A DNA stretch of 64,000 nucleotides from Candidatus Bipolaricaulis sibiricus. Its GTDB lineage: Bacteria > Bipolaricaulota > Bipolaricaulia > Bipolaricaulales > Bipolaricaulaceae. Each line of letters opens with the position of its first letter. Positions within the stretch are counted from its first letter, which is position 1. The translations under genes were made by a program, and so were the position numbers. The stretch covers positions 1,116,001 through 1,180,000 of the forward strand of contig CP034928.1 in assembly GCA_004102645.1 (NCBI GenBank), in the 5' to 3' direction. The notes under the pieces were generated by a model. It was not told the origin of the DNA and ran no database searches. It saw nothing but the letters and a program-made list of their open reading frames with translations. This document shows positions 1 through 9,395 of this stretch, one piece after another.

Positions 1-749
1 GTGGCCCCGGTGGCGTCCACGACGGGAACCGCGCGAGGCGGGAACCGTGTGACCCCTGCCTGCTCCACGAGGTAAGCCCCCTCGATGCCGAGGGTGATCA
101 CCACGTTCCGCACCCCACGGTCGAGAAACGCCTGGCTCACCCGCGCTGCGTCCTCCGTCGTCCCACTTGTCCACCCGGCCTGGACCTCCAACTCGTCGCG
201 GCTCCCGACCGCGAAGTCGACCCGCTCCCACGTCAGGGGCGACGGAGGGCGCGCCGCGATGGGATGGAGAACCACGACCGGTCGCTCCCGCGGCAGGGCG
301 CTCAACACGGCCTGCAACGTCGCCAGGGGAGCAGCGAGGTCGAGGAGGACTGCGTCTGCATCCCGGATGCGACTGATGTGCCGGGTGACGTACTCCCCGT
401 CGAGCATCGCGTTCGCCCCCGGCGCGTGCGCCGCCAACTGGTGCCGGTTGGGGCCCACGAACACGAGGGACGCCCCCGTCGGGGCGGCGGCAGAACGCTC
501 CACGGCACTGGGGTTGACCCCCGCCGCGGACAGGGCGGCCACGACCTCGTCGCCAAATGGATCCGCGCCGACACAGCCGTACATGCTCACCTCGGCTCCC
601 AGGCGCGCCGCTGCAATCGCCTGCAAGGTGCCTGCCCCGCCGGGTTCGCGAACGAGACCGCGGCTGGAGACCGTCTCGCCCGGTCGAGGAAGCCGGTCCA
701 CCTCGGCACGGAGGTGGACATCGAGGGTCCCCAGCACCGCGACCCTCAT
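1..749 (-). CDS. PfkB/ribokinase-family sugar or nucleoside kinase, 3' end cut by window edge
   Basis: About 249 residues are visible and the C-terminus lies beyond position 1. The N-terminal region carries the PfkB signature around residues 36-51 (a Gly-rich turn followed by an Ala-rich helix), and the last visible residues read VVDATGA, the beginning of the second PfkB signature (DTxGAGD) that carries the catalytic Asp. The family phosphorylates sugars or nucleosides with ATP; the substrate cannot be told. The ATG overlaps the stop of the beta-CASP gene by 4 nt (ATGA), so it is translated as the last visible gene of the hydrogenase superoperon. Reading across the whole 249 residues is continuous. 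High confidence in family, low in substrate. Confidence 0.85.
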   Translation of the reverse strand, partial: MRVAVLGTLDVHLRAEVDRLPRPGETVSSRGLVREPGGAGTLQAIAAARLGAEVSMYGCVGADPFGDEVVAALSAAGVNPSAVERSAAAPTGASLVFVGPNRHQLAAHAPGANAMLDGEYVTRHISRIRDADAVLLDLAAPLATLQAVLSALPRERPVVVLHPIAARPPSPLTWERVDFAVGSRDELEVQAGWTSGTTEDAARVSQAFLDRGVRNVVITLGIEGAYLVEQAGVTRFPPRAVPVVDATGA

Positions 750-2074
750 AGCGTCACGGCCTCGTACCACTCAGCGACATGGGGCCGGAGGCGGTGGGAC
801 GCGAGCCGCTGCGCGAGCGACCCAAACGCTGGGGGCTCGCCGTGGACGAGGAACACCTCGCTCGGATCGGCGTGAAGCGTCCAGTCTACGAGAATCGGGA
901 GGTCGGCGTGAGCCGAGAGGCCCTCGATCTTGTGAACCGAGGCACGTACTGGAACGATCGAGCCCAGCACCTCAACCCGCGACGCCCCGTCCTCGATCTC
1001 CCGGCCGAGCGTTCCCACGGCCTGGTAGCCGACGAATACCAACGCCGACTCCGGCCGGGGGAGGTTGTCGCGGAGGTGGTAGAGAATCCGCCCTCCTGTG
1101 CACATCCCAGAACCCGCGATGATGATCGCCCCCGAGTTCTCCCCGATCTTCTTCGAAGCCTGCCGGGTGAGGGTGTACTCCAAGAGCTCGAAATCGAACG
1201 GGTCCTCGCGCTTCTGGAACAGACGGCGTGCCGGTGCCGGAAACCGCTCCGTGTACCGCTCGAAGATCCGCGTCGCCTGAGTCGCGAGCGGGGAGTCGAG
1301 GAAGATGCGGCACGCGGGAATGGACCGCTCGCGCCACATCCGGAACAGGAGGTACAGGACCTCCTGGGTCCGCTCGAGGGCAAACGAGGGGATGACCACG
1401 TTGCCACCGGCGTCCAACGTGTCGACGATCACGTTGCGGAGCTGGGTGACGGACTCCTCCACCGGAGGGTGCTCGCGGTCCCCGTAGGTGGACTCGAGAA
1501 CAACCACGTCCGCCTTGGGCGGGTACGACGGATCCTCCACCAGCGGCTTCCCGCGGTTCCCGAGGTCGCCGGAAAACACGACGGTCTTCCCCTCCGCACG
1601 CAGCTCCACGGACGCCGCTCCGAGGATGTGGCCCGCATCGTGGAACCGGACCCGCACATCCCCGCCCAGCCGCAGCTCCTCCCCGTATTCGAGGGGCGTC
1701 TGGAACAGGTCGACGGCGGCCACCGCATCGGCAGCCGTGTACAGAGCGGCCTCGCCTTCCTCCTCCTGAATCCGCGCCGCATCCATGAGCATCACGTGAG
1801 CGATGTCCCGCGTCGGAGGCGTGCATGCCCCTCGCCCGCGGAATCCCTCCCGCACCAGGCGGGGGATCAGGCCGAGGTGGTCGAGATGGCCGTGGGTGAG
1901 CAAGACCCAGTCCACCTCTTTGGGGTCGAACGGAAACGGGGCGCAGTTGCGCTCCTCGAGCTCCGGCAGGCCCTGGAACATCCCGCAGTCGACGAGGATC
2001 TGTTGACCGTCCGTCTCAACGTGGAAGCACGAGCCGGTGACCGTGCCCGCCGCCCCGGCGAAGGTCAGCTTCAT
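746..2074 (-). CDS. MBL-fold beta-CASP RNA-processing-type hydrolase
   Basis: The 442-aa protein has the metallo-beta-lactamase zinc motif HGHLDH at residues 61-66, a beta-CASP insert with GSGMCTGGR, and the C-terminal RMMBL motifs SAHAD (387-391) and a later VHGEP. This is the layout of the CPSF73/YSH1-like bacterial RNA nucleases (COG1236). Family members cut or trim RNA in the cytoplasm. The ATG at 2074 was chosen because it overlaps the upstream NuoF-like stop (ATGA) and begins with the canonical first strand; a longer frame upstream is low-complexity shadow. Why an RNase sits behind a hydrogenase is unclear; it may simply ride on the operon or process its long mRNA (inference). Confidence 0.9.
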   Translation of the reverse strand: MKLTFAGAAGTVTGSCFHVETDGQQILVDCGMFQGLPELEERNCAPFPFDPKEVDWVLLTHGHLDHLGLIPRLVREGFRGRGACTPPTRDIAHVMLMDAARIQEEEGEAALYTAADAVAAVDLFQTPLEYGEELRLGGDVRVRFHDAGHILGAASVELRAEGKTVVFSGDLGNRGKPLVEDPSYPPKADVVVLESTYGDREHPPVEESVTQLRNVIVDTLDAGGNVVIPSFALERTQEVLYLLFRMWRERSIPACRIFLDSPLATQATRIFERYTERFPAPARRLFQKREDPFDFELLEYTLTRQASKKIGENSGAIIIAGSGMCTGGRILYHLRDNLPRPESALVFVGYQAVGTLGREIEDGASRVEVLGSIVPVRASVHKIEGLSAHADLPILVDWTLHADPSEVFLVHGEPPAFGSLAQRLASHRLRPHVAEWYEAVTL

Positions 2075-3705
2075 CGGTCGGTGGTCGCCCGCACCCCGCG
2101 GGCGACGGCCGTTGCCTCGCACCGCGCACACGGTGGCCCGCCGAGATGGGCGGCAAACTCGTCCCGGAACCCGGCAACCGCGGTGCGCACGGGAAGCGCA
2201 ACCGACTGCCCGAGGGGACACAGCGAGGCAGCGCGCATCGCATCCACGATGGAGACCATCTGGTTCAGGGTCCGGTCATCGGCCTGTCCGCACTGCAGGG
2301 CCGACACGAGCCGCACCAGCACATCCGTTCCGCTTCGGCAGGGAGCGCACTGCCCGCACGACTCGTGGCGGAAGAAACGCAGCACGCTCGACAGCATGTC
2401 CACCACGCACGCCGACTCGTCGAGGACAAGGACCGCGCCGGACCCGAGCGCAGCCGCACGCTCGGCAAGGGAGTCGAAGTCAAGACGAACGTCGAGCTCG
2501 CTCGTTGGAAGAAACGCGCCGGCGGCCCCTCCCACGAGCACGCCCTTCAGGCTCCGGCCGGGGAGAAGCCCACCCCCCAACTCGTAGATCAGGGCACGCA
2601 GCGGGGTTCCCATCTCGACCTCGACAAGCCCGGAGTACCGTACGTTCCCCAGAATGGTGTACACCTTCGTGCCCGGACAGGTTGCCGTGCCGAGAGCGCG
2701 ATACCACGCCGGGCCGTGACGGACGATGTCGGGGACGTTGGCGAGCGTCTCAACGTTGTTCACGACCGTCGGCTTTCCCCACAGGCCGTGGGTCACGGGG
2801 TAGGGTGGCTTCATCCGGGGCCAGCCGCGCTTCCCCTCGAGTGATTCGAGCAGCGCTGTCTCCTCGCCGCACACGTAGGCCCCGGCGCCAGGACGAACCT
2901 CGATCCGAAACGCAAAGTCCGTGTCGAACACGCGATCGCCGAGGATGCCCAACGCTTCGGCCTGAGCGATTGCGCGCTGCGTTCGGGCAATCGATAGGCC
3001 GTACTCGCCCCGGATGTAGACAATGCCCACGTGGGCACCCACTGCGTACCCGGCGAGGGCCATCCCTTCGAGGAGTTTGTGCGGATCTCCCTCGAGAATG
3101 AGCCGATCCTTGAATGTCCCCGGCTCGCCTTCGTCGGCGTTGCAGACCACGTAGCGCTCCGGGTCGGCTGCCGTGCGCACGGCCGACCACTTGATCCCCG
3201 TCGGGAAGCCCGCCCCACCGCGGCCCCGCAGCCCCGACCGTTTCACGAGGTCGAGGACAGCCTCGGGAGCCAGCTCCGTGACCGCCGTGCCGAGGGCCTC
3301 GTACCCCCCTTGAGCGATGTACTCCTCGATGCTCTCTGGATCAATGATCCCGCAGTTGGCGAGGACAACCCGCGTCTGGCGACCCAGAACGTCGGCGGGT
3401 CGGGCCACGGGAGCCGTCGTGGGAAGGCGCAGCCGGGCCACCGGACGGCCCTTGAGAAGGTGCTCCTCGACGATCGTTCGCGCGTCGGCCGGTGTGACAT
3501 GGGCGTAGTACACGCCGTCGGGCTGAACTGCGAGGACGATCCCGTGTCCAGAGACCCCGAGGGAACCCGTCTCGATGACCTGGACCTCCGACTCGAGGCC
3601 AAGCTCCGCGACGGCCGTGCGCAGTGCGGACAACACACCGTCCACGCCTGCCAACCGGGCTTCATCATCCACCCCGACCAACACGTGCGCCCGCGCCAGC
3701 CTCAT
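2071..3705 (-). CDS. NuoF/HoxF-like NADH-binding flavoprotein lacking N-terminal [2Fe-2S] ligands and C-terminal ferredoxin domain
   Basis: 544 aa. The central domain keeps the NADH/FMN motifs of NuoF ([39 protein letters not shown]) and the SLBB region, then the N3-type cluster motif CGQCAPCRSG with the fourth Cys in SLCPLG. The N-terminal thioredoxin-like domain is present as a fold but lacks the cysteines seen in its neighbour at 4172-5953: the GCMGPC site reads GSLGVS, and no Cys occupies the first site. The C-terminus stops soon after a CARC motif, without the two [4Fe-4S] domain. It therefore looks like a plain NAD(P)H dehydrogenase module rather than a bifurcating HydB. The start at 3705 overlaps the NuoE-like stop (ATGA). 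It probably pairs with the NuoE-like protein at 3702-4160. Confidence 0.9.
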   Translation of the reverse strand: MRLARAHVLVGVDDEARLAGVDGVLSALRTAVAELGLESEVQVIETGSLGVSGHGIVLAVQPDGVYYAHVTPADARTIVEEHLLKGRPVARLRLPTTAPVARPADVLGRQTRVVLANCGIIDPESIEEYIAQGGYEALGTAVTELAPEAVLDLVKRSGLRGRGGAGFPTGIKWSAVRTAADPERYVVCNADEGEPGTFKDRLILEGDPHKLLEGMALAGYAVGAHVGIVYIRGEYGLSIARTQRAIAQAEALGILGDRVFDTDFAFRIEVRPGAGAYVCGEETALLESLEGKRGWPRMKPPYPVTHGLWGKPTVVNNVETLANVPDIVRHGPAWYRALGTATCPGTKVYTILGNVRYSGLVEVEMGTPLRALIYELGGGLLPGRSLKGVLVGGAAGAFLPTSELDVRLDFDSLAERAAALGSGAVLVLDESACVVDMLSSVLRFFRHESCGQCAPCRSGTDVLVRLVSALQCGQADDRTLNQMVSIVDAMRAASLCPLGQSVALPVRTAVAGFRDEFAAHLGGPPCARCEATAVARGVRATTDR

Positions 3706-4160
3706 CGTCCCTCCCGATACCGAACGAGCGTCTCCCGAACTCGTTCTGGCGTGAGATTGCCGACAACCTCGTCGTCCACCATCATCACCGGCGCCACGCC
3801 GCACGCCCCCAGACAGCTCGTCAGTTCAAGCGTGAACGCGCCGTCTTCTGTCGTCTCCCCGATGTCCACTCCGAGAAGCCGGCGCAGCTCGTCGAGCGCT
3901 GACCACGCTCCCGCGAGATGGCAGTTCGGGGAATCGCAGAGACGGATGATGTGCCGACCCCGCGGCCTGAGGCTGAACATCGAGTAGAAGGTTGCCGCGT
4001 CGTGAACCGCAGACAGGGGCAGACCGACGTGGGCTGCAGCCAACACAAGGTCCGCCTCCGTCAGATGGTGTCCCGCGTTCGCCAGCTGAAGGTCATGGAG
4101 GAGCGCGAGCAGCGCCTCCGGCGAGCGCGGATGCTGGGCGGCGATCGCTTCCTTGGTCAT
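3702..4160 (-). CDS. NuoE/HydC-like [2Fe-2S] thioredoxin-fold subunit
   Basis: 152 aa, the usual NuoE size. An N-terminal helical region is followed by a thioredoxin-like fold with all four cluster ligands: CDSPNC (CxxxxC) and CLGAC (CxxxC), then the family ending PVMMVDDEVVGNLTPERV. NuoE-type subunits dock to NuoF and hold the N1a-type [2Fe-2S] cluster. The ATG at 4160 is preceded by GGGAGG on the minus strand at a good distance, and the gene overlaps the following NuoF-like gene by 4 nt. It is one of two NuoE-type genes in the operon; the other is 9940-10413. Confidence 0.93.
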   Translation of the reverse strand: MTKEAIAAQHPRSPEALLALLHDLQLANAGHHLTEADLVLAAAHVGLPLSAVHDAATFYSMFSLRPRGRHIIRLCDSPNCHLAGAWSALDELRRLLGVDIGETTEDGAFTLELTSCLGACGVAPVMMVDDEVVGNLTPERVRETLVRYREGR

Positions 4161-4171
4161 CGGTCCTCCCT

Positions 4172-5953
4172 TCACCGCGGCTCCTTCTTCACCGCGTCGA
4201 ATGGACAGACATCGAAGCACGCTCCGCAGAGGATGCACAGATCGTCAACGATCCGGTACGGGGGTTTCCCCGCCTTCCCCTGGGCTGCTCCGGTGGGACA
4301 GGCCCGGCGGCAGGCGTCGCACCCCCGACACGCATCGGCAACAACCACGTACCGAACGAGATTAGGACAAACACCTGCCGGGCACGATCGATCGCGGATG
4401 TGGGCTCGGTACTCGTCGGCGAAGTAGCGGAGGGTGGAGAGCACAGGGTTAGGCGCGGTCTGGCCAAGCCCGCACAGGGACGCCTTCTTCATCATCTCTC
4501 CGATTTCGACAAGGCGCGTGAGGTCCTCCTCCGTGCCCTGGCCCTGCACGATTCGGTCGAGAATCCCGAGCATCATCTGGGTTCCCACCCGGCACGGAAC
4601 GCACTTCCCGCAGGACTCATCAGCGGTGAACTCGAGGAAGAACCGCGCCATGTTCACCATGCATGCCGCATCGTCGAGGATGATCACCCCGCCCGAGCCC
4701 ATGATCGCCCCATGCTGGGATAGCGAATCGTAGTCCACCGGGACGTCGAGGAGCGACGCCGGCAGGCACCCGCCCGAGGGTCCGCCGATCTGCACGGCCT
4801 TGAACTCCCGCCCCGCCGGAACCCCACCCCCGATGTCGAACACGAGCTCGCGGAGGGTGATCCCCATCGGGACCTCGACGAGCCCCGTGTTCCTGATCTT
4901 GCCCGCCAGGGCGAACACCTTCGTCCCCTTGCTCTTCTCGGTCCCCACCGCGGCGAACGCCTCGGGCCCGCGGAGGAGGATGTGGCGAACATTGGCATAG
5001 GTCTCGACGTTGTTGATGAGGGTCGGCTTGCCCCACAGCCCGCTGGTGGCGGGATACGGAGGGCGCGGCCGCGGCTCGCCCCGCCGGCCCTCGATCGAGG
5101 CGATGAGCGCCGTCTCCTCTCCACACACGAATGCCCCCGCACCGATGCGAACTTCGACGTCGAACGAGAAGTCGGTCTCGAAGATGTTCGCTCCCAGCAA
5201 CCCCAGCTTCCGCGCCTGCCCCAGCGCGGTCTGGATCCGCTGCACCGCCAACGGGTACTCGGCGCGGACGTAGATGTACCCGTGCGTCGCTCCGACGGCA
5301 TAGGCAGCGATTGCCATTCCCTCGACGATCGCGTGGGGGTCCCCTTCCAAGATCGCGCGGTCCATGAACGCCCCCGGGTCACCTTCATCGGCGTTGCAGA
5401 CCACGTACTTCGGCGTGCCGGCCGCGGCCCGGACGAGCTCCCACTTCGTGCCGGTGGGGAATCCTGCCCCGCCCCGCCCCCGCAGGCCCGACTCCCGGAT
5501 CGCCGCAATCACCTCGTGCGGCGCGAGAGACGTGACCGCCTTGCCTAGGGCCTCATACCCGCCGGCAGCGATGTACTCGTCGACTTTCTCGGGGTCGATC
5601 GTTCCGCAGTTGCCAAGCACAAGCTTGACCTGGCGGGCGAAGAACGGGATCTCGGTGGGTCGGGGAGCGCCCTCGGTCCACAGCAGGCGCCGCACGGGGC
5701 GGCCCTTCAGAAAGTGCTCGGTCACGATCTCCGAGGCATCCTCCGGCTTGACCCGCACGTAGAACGTGCCCTCAGGGTACACAAGCAGGACCGGACCCAG
5801 CTCGCAGGGCCCCATGCAGCCAGTCTCCACGATCTGCACCTCGTCAAGAAGGTTGTGGAGGCCGAGGGCTTCAAGGAGAGCCCGCCTCACTCCTTCGCTT
5901 CCTGAGGACTGACAAGCGGTTCCCGAGCAGAGAAGGACCTGAATGCGCCTCAC
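4172..5953 (-). CDS. HydB/HndC-type NADH-binding flavoprotein of an electron-bifurcating hydrogenase
   Basis: 593 aa with the three-part HydB layout. The N-terminal thioredoxin-like domain has cluster ligands C9, C14, C46 and C50. The NuoF core has [39 protein letters not shown] and the N3-type [10 protein letters not shown]. The last 52 residues (542-593) form a two [4Fe-4S] ferredoxin domain with [12 protein letters not shown] and [12 protein letters not shown]. In bifurcating hydrogenases this subunit carries FMN, binds NAD(H) and passes electrons to ferredoxin. The start is GTG at 5953, preceded by GGGAGGGAG and overlapping the maturation protease stop (GTGA). All ligands appear intact, unlike the paralogue downstream. 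Confidence 0.93.
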   Translation of the reverse strand: MRRIQVLLCSGTACQSSGSEGVRRALLEALGLHNLLDEVQIVETGCMGPCELGPVLLVYPEGTFYVRVKPEDASEIVTEHFLKGRPVRRLLWTEGAPRPTEIPFFARQVKLVLGNCGTIDPEKVDEYIAAGGYEALGKAVTSLAPHEVIAAIRESGLRGRGGAGFPTGTKWELVRAAAGTPKYVVCNADEGDPGAFMDRAILEGDPHAIVEGMAIAAYAVGATHGYIYVRAEYPLAVQRIQTALGQARKLGLLGANIFETDFSFDVEVRIGAGAFVCGEETALIASIEGRRGEPRPRPPYPATSGLWGKPTLINNVETYANVRHILLRGPEAFAAVGTEKSKGTKVFALAGKIRNTGLVEVPMGITLRELVFDIGGGVPAGREFKAVQIGGPSGGCLPASLLDVPVDYDSLSQHGAIMGSGGVIILDDAACMVNMARFFLEFTADESCGKCVPCRVGTQMMLGILDRIVQGQGTEEDLTRLVEIGEMMKKASLCGLGQTAPNPVLSTLRYFADEYRAHIRDRSCPAGVCPNLVRYVVVADACRGCDACRRACPTGAAQGKAGKPPYRIVDDLCILCGACFDVCPFDAVKKEPR

Positions 5954-6378
5954 GGGCTCTCCCTCCCTCCCAGATAGGCTCGCAGGCGCCCAACGAGGGC
6001 CTCTGCGGCACGCCGCGTCCGCGGCGACAGGCCCTCACCCAGCGACAGGTCGCGCGCAGGGACAGTCACCAGCCACGCCTCCGGGGCGCGACCGAACAGG
6101 TGCTCCGCCCAGGCGAGAAGGCCGCGCGGAGTGAAGGCGTGGGTCAGGGCCGGTCGTTCTCCAGGCCGAATCTGCTCCCACCGCACGGGCCCGGACCCCA
6201 CCCGCGAATCCACGAAGATGACGAGGTCAGCGACCGCAACCTGGGGGATCAGCTCCGGGGTCAGGTCTTGAGCGCCGACCACCTTCAGGTCGCCCGTGTT
6301 GGACAGACGGCTCGCGACCCACAACCCAACAGCATCGTCCCGCCGCAAGGGATGACCAAGGCCGATGATGAGGATCAT
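5950..6378 (-). CDS. [NiFe]-hydrogenase maturation endopeptidase (HoxW/HycI-like)
   Basis: 142 aa. The N-terminus reads [18 protein letters not shown], the hydrogenase maturation protease signature (GxGNxLxxDDGxG-like), with the Ni-sensing Asp/Glu region and an IFVDSRVG strand following. These proteases read nickel in the large-subunit precursor and cut its C-terminal tail after insertion of the NiFe(CN)2CO centre. The gene lies directly behind the large-subunit gene and overlaps it by 4 nt (ATGA at 6378), which fits a dedicated partner. The conserved His of the family is not assigned with certainty by eye. Confidence 0.88.
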   Translation of the reverse strand: MILIIGLGHPLRRDDAVGLWVASRLSNTGDLKVVGAQDLTPELIPQVAVADLVIFVDSRVGSGPVRWEQIRPGERPALTHAFTPRGLLAWAEHLFGRAPEAWLVTVPARDLSLGEGLSPRTRRAAEALVGRLRAYLGGRESP

Positions 6379-7799
6379 GCGCCCCGCACCACCTCGTCGA
6401 GCAATTCCCCATCGGGCCCGAACAGAACCACCTTCAGCGGCATCTGCCCCACCGCGTGCACCGAGCACGACAGGCAAGGGTCATAGGCACGAATGCCGCC
6501 CTCCATGCGGTTCAGAAGACCCTCGGTGATCTTCTGGCCGTCAAGATAGCGGTGGGCGATCTGGGTCATCGTGCGGTTCATGGCGAGGTTGTTGTGGCCC
6601 GTGGAGACAATGAGGTTGACCCGCTCGATCATCCCGTGCTCGTCCACGGTGTAGTGATGGAAGAGCGTCCCGCGCGGCGCCTCGTGTACCCCAACCCCCT
6701 CGCGCTCGTTGATCCCGGCCTCGGCGCGCACGCGCGCGGACAGGATGTCGGGATCATCGAAGTAGATCCGAATTCGCTCCAGCGCGGCGACGATCTCGAT
6801 GAGCCGTGCGTAGTGGTAGTGGAACGAGCTCGTCACCGCCTTCCCACCCGCCGTGGCCCGGAACCGCGCGAGGGCTTCGTCTGCGAGCGGGGTTCCGATG
6901 TGGTCACAGCAGTTGAGACGGGCAAGGGGACCGACCCGGTACACACCGTCGGGATACCCCTGCTCCCGGTAGAAGGGGAACTTCAGGTACGACCACCCCT
7001 CCACGGCCTCCCCGATGTAGTCGAGGTAGCGTGCAGGATCGAGATGGTCGGCAACGACCGTTCGCTCGGCGTCCACGATCCGGATCCGGCCGTCGTGGTG
7101 CTCCCAGGCACCGTTCGCCCCGACCAGCGACAGGAACAACGACGGGAAGTCGCCGAACGACCGGACCTCATCAGCCCACGCCGGGATGCTCTTCTCGTAC
7201 AGCGCGAGGGCGTCCGTGGCGATGCGCATTGCCTCGGGCAACTTGGCCGCCAGTCGGTCCCTGGCCTCTGGGGTCAGCGGAGAGCGCACGCCGCCCGGGA
7301 CCGCCCACGCCGGGTGGACCCGTTGCTCGCCGAGCGCGGCGATGATCTCCTGGCCAAACGCCCGCAGACGGATCCCATCCAACGCCAGCTGCGGGTTCAC
7401 CGCCGCCAGGCCAAACACGTTCCGCGTAGCGGGTTCCGAGTCCCAGCCCAACAGGAGGTCGGGGGAGGACAGATGGAAGAACGACAGAGCATGGGATTGG
7501 ACGAACTGCCCGAGGTTCATCAACCGGCGAAGCTTGTCTGCAGGTCGGGGGGGGCGTACCGCCAGAATCGCGTCGCCCGCCTTCGCCGAGCACAGAAGGT
7601 GCGAAACCGGACAGATTCCGCAGGTTCGCGCCGTGATGGCCGGCATCTCCCACAGGGTGCGGCCACGGCAGAACCGCTCGAACCCGCGCCCCTCGGTGAC
7701 GTGAAACCGGGCTCGGCTCACCTTGCCGGCGCGGTTGAGCTCCACCGTGATCAGACCGTGACCTTCGATTCGCGTTACGGGTACCTTGATCTCGCGCAC
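6375..7799 (-). CDS. [NiFe]-hydrogenase large subunit, group 3 (HoxH/HydL-like)
   Basis: 474 aa. Both nickel-ligand motifs are intact: L1 [10 protein letters not shown] (C60, C63) near the N-terminus and L2 DPCLSCSVH (C442, C445) near the C-terminus. A 26-residue tail after the last His matches a maturation-protease substrate. The TRIEGHG start and the [10 protein letters not shown] stretch are typical of the cytoplasmic NAD(P)-linked group 3 enzymes (HoxH). The reaction is reversible H2 oxidation. Two GTG codons six nt apart can start it (7805 or 7799). I chose 7799 because AGAGAGG lies 5 nt before it, while the first GTG overlaps that site. It is followed at once by its protease gene. Confidence 0.95.
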   Translation of the reverse strand: MREIKVPVTRIEGHGLITVELNRAGKVSRARFHVTEGRGFERFCRGRTLWEMPAITARTCGICPVSHLLCSAKAGDAILAVRPPRPADKLRRLMNLGQFVQSHALSFFHLSSPDLLLGWDSEPATRNVFGLAAVNPQLALDGIRLRAFGQEIIAALGEQRVHPAWAVPGGVRSPLTPEARDRLAAKLPEAMRIATDALALYEKSIPAWADEVRSFGDFPSLFLSLVGANGAWEHHDGRIRIVDAERTVVADHLDPARYLDYIGEAVEGWSYLKFPFYREQGYPDGVYRVGPLARLNCCDHIGTPLADEALARFRATAGGKAVTSSFHYHYARLIEIVAALERIRIYFDDPDILSARVRAEAGINEREGVGVHEAPRGTLFHHYTVDEHGMIERVNLIVSTGHNNLAMNRTMTQIAHRYLDGQKITEGLLNRMEGGIRAYDPCLSCSVHAVGQMPLKVVLFGPDGELLDEVVRGA

Positions 7800-7809
7800 G
7801 GGCACCTCT

Positions 7810-8337
7810 CTAGCCGAACTTCAGGTCCGCGCCGGTAAGCTCAGGGCGCTTGCCGGCAAGGAGCGCCTGAAGGAATCTCCAGATGCGATCAGCGGACGGC
7901 GGGCAGCCCGGGATGAACCGGTCCACCTTGACGAAGGCGTGGATCGGAAGGGCCTGAGGGAGCATCTTGGGGACATCGCCCTCCTCGAGGCCCGGAATGT
8001 CCCCCTCGCCGTACACCTCCCGCAGCAGTTCCTCCCGTGGAATGGGGTTGCGGAGCGACGGAACATTGCCCGTTACCGCGCAATCGCCGAACGCGACGAC
8101 GATCTTCGTCTTCCCCCGCATCTCCTCGAGCAGATGACGCTGCTCGCTGTTCCCGATCGCGCCCTCGACCAGGAGGACGTCGACGTCCTCTGGGTACTCC
8201 TTGATGTCCACGATCGGGGAGTAGACGAGGTCGACCTTCGCCGCCAACTCCAGCAGACGCTCGTCGAGGTCGAGGAACGACATGTGACAGCCCGAACACC
8301 CGGAGAACCACACCGAGGCAAGACGGACCTTAGGCAC
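7810..8337 (-). CDS. [NiFe]-hydrogenase small subunit (HoxY/HydS-like)
   Basis: 175 aa, the short cytoplasmic form without signal peptide or extra medial and distal cluster domain. Proximal [4Fe-4S] ligands are visible as SGCSGCHMS (C14, C17), [11 protein letters not shown] and [10 protein letters not shown]. The protein passes electrons between the Ni-Fe site and the Fe-S chain of the HoxU-like protein. The start is GTG at 8337, with GGAGG 4 nt upstream; it lies inside the end of the HoxU-like gene (8-nt overlap). A long in-frame extension upstream is shadow of that gene. Confidence 0.93.
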   Translation of the reverse strand: MPKVRLASVWFSGCSGCHMSFLDLDERLLELAAKVDLVYSPIVDIKEYPEDVDVLLVEGAIGNSEQRHLLEEMRGKTKIVVAFGDCAVTGNVPSLRNPIPREELLREVYGEGDIPGLEEGDVPKMLPQALPIHAFVKVDRFIPGCPPSADRIWRFLQALLAGKRPELTGADLKFG

Positions 8338-9031
8338 GGGGCCTCCTTTCCGTGATCTCCGCAAGGACCTCGGGGCGCTTCTCCTGCTCAGCGGTCGCCT
8401 TCCCCTTCTCGAACAGCGCCCCCGTCGGGCAAGCCTGCACACACTTGCCGCACCCAGTGCAGGTCCTCGACGTGCCCCACGGTTCCCCGAGGTCGGCCTC
8501 GACCAAGGTATGCACGCCCCGTCCGGCGAATCCCCAGGTGAACGCGCCCTCCACATCCGCGCAGGCCCGAACACAGCGACCGCACAGGACGCACCGGTTG
8601 TGATCGAGCCCGTACTTGGCATGACTGACATCTACCCGCAGAGCAGGGAACCGATACGGGAAGCTCACATGGTCCATGCCCAGCTCGGTGGCGAGGTCCT
8701 GAAGCTCACAGTGTCCGTTTGACACGCAGAACGCGCAGATGTGGTTCCGCTCTGCGAACAGAAGCTCGAGCACCGTCCGACGGACCTCGGCCAGCCGGTC
8801 GGAGTGCGCGACCACGTCCAGCCCCTCCTGCGCAGGGGTGGCGCAGGCGGGAACAAGCCGCCCGTTCCAGTTGCGAATCTCCACCAGGCACAGCCGACAT
8901 GCGCCCACCGGGCACAATGCCTCCAAGTGGCACAGGGTGGGGATACGGATCCCCGCCTCGCGCGCGGCATCGAGGATCGTCTGCCCCGGTTGAGCCTGGA
9001 CCGGGGTGTCATCAATGCGCAGGCTGATCAC
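8330..9031 (-). CDS. HoxU/NuoG-N-terminal-like iron-sulfur subunit
   Basis: 233 aa carrying the HoxU cluster set. There is an N-terminal plant-type [2Fe-2S] domain (TLCHLEALCPVGACRLC and a later PACATP), a His-coordinated [4Fe-4S] motif (HICAFCVSNGHCELQ), and a two [4Fe-4S] domain with CVLCGRCVRACADVEG and CTGCGKCVQACPTGA. In NAD-linked and bifurcating hydrogenases this chain joins the HoxY/HoxH pair to the flavoprotein. The start is GTG at 9031, giving a 20-nt overlap with the HndB-like gene. The last 30 residues are charged with no motif. There is no FeFe H-cluster domain, so catalysis must lie with HoxH. Confidence 0.93.
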   Translation of the reverse strand: MISLRIDDTPVQAQPGQTILDAAREAGIRIPTLCHLEALCPVGACRLCLVEIRNWNGRLVPACATPAQEGLDVVAHSDRLAEVRRTVLELLFAERNHICAFCVSNGHCELQDLATELGMDHVSFPYRFPALRVDVSHAKYGLDHNRCVLCGRCVRACADVEGAFTWGFAGRGVHTLVEADLGEPWGTSRTCTGCGKCVQACPTGALFEKGKATAEQEKRPEVLAEITERRPRA

Positions 9032-9395
9032 CCTTCACCTCCCGCACTTCTACCACACGCTCGGCAACCGGCCGTCCGTTGACAACGTGGTCAGCAACGA
9101 TCCGCCGTGCGACCACCTCGTCCACCTCGCCGTAGATCGTGACTCGGCCTGGCTCGTGAACCTCGACGATCGGTTCCTGAGCGGCGAGCCCCTTCTCCCC
9201 GGTCTGGGTGACGATCACATCCCGCAGCTCGCGCCGGGCGACCTCATCCAGGATCGCCCGCAGGGTCTGCCGGGCCCCGGCCGCGATGCCCGAGGTTCCC
9301 ATCCCCACAACGACCTTGACCCGAGTGGCTCCACCCCGGAGACGGAGCTCGGCCTCCGCCCGTTCTCGGATCTTCCTTAGCTCATCGAGCTTCAT
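9012..9395 (-). CDS. HndB-like thioredoxin-fold hydrogenase subunit with no cysteine
   Basis: 127 aa. The sequence follows HndB-type ferredoxin-domain proteins closely, with VVVGMGTSGIAAGAR, VIVTQTGEKGLAAQEPI and ADHVVNGRPV in order. In relatives, as I recall them, the first motif reads MGTCGIAAGAR and the second QTGCxGLC. Here those positions are Ser, Glu and Ala, and no Cys occurs in the whole protein, so it cannot hold a [2Fe-2S] cluster by the usual ligands. The fold and surface motifs are kept, which argues for a structural or regulatory role rather than decay. ATG at 9395 has GGAGGAG upstream and overlaps the HATPase stop by 4 nt. Confidence 0.88.
   Translation of the reverse strand: MKLDELRKIRERAEAELRLRGGATRVKVVVGMGTSGIAAGARQTLRAILDEVARRELRDVIVTQTGEKGLAAQEPIVEVHEPGRVTIYGEVDEVVARRIVADHVVNGRPVAERVVEVREVKGDQPAH

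Noticed and set aside
85-2587. Long plus-strand frames of 345 and 602 codons
   Set aside because: They lie antisense to the PfkB, beta-CASP and NuoF-like genes, are rich in Arg, Pro and Gly, and show no motif or ribosome site; they are GC-driven shadows.
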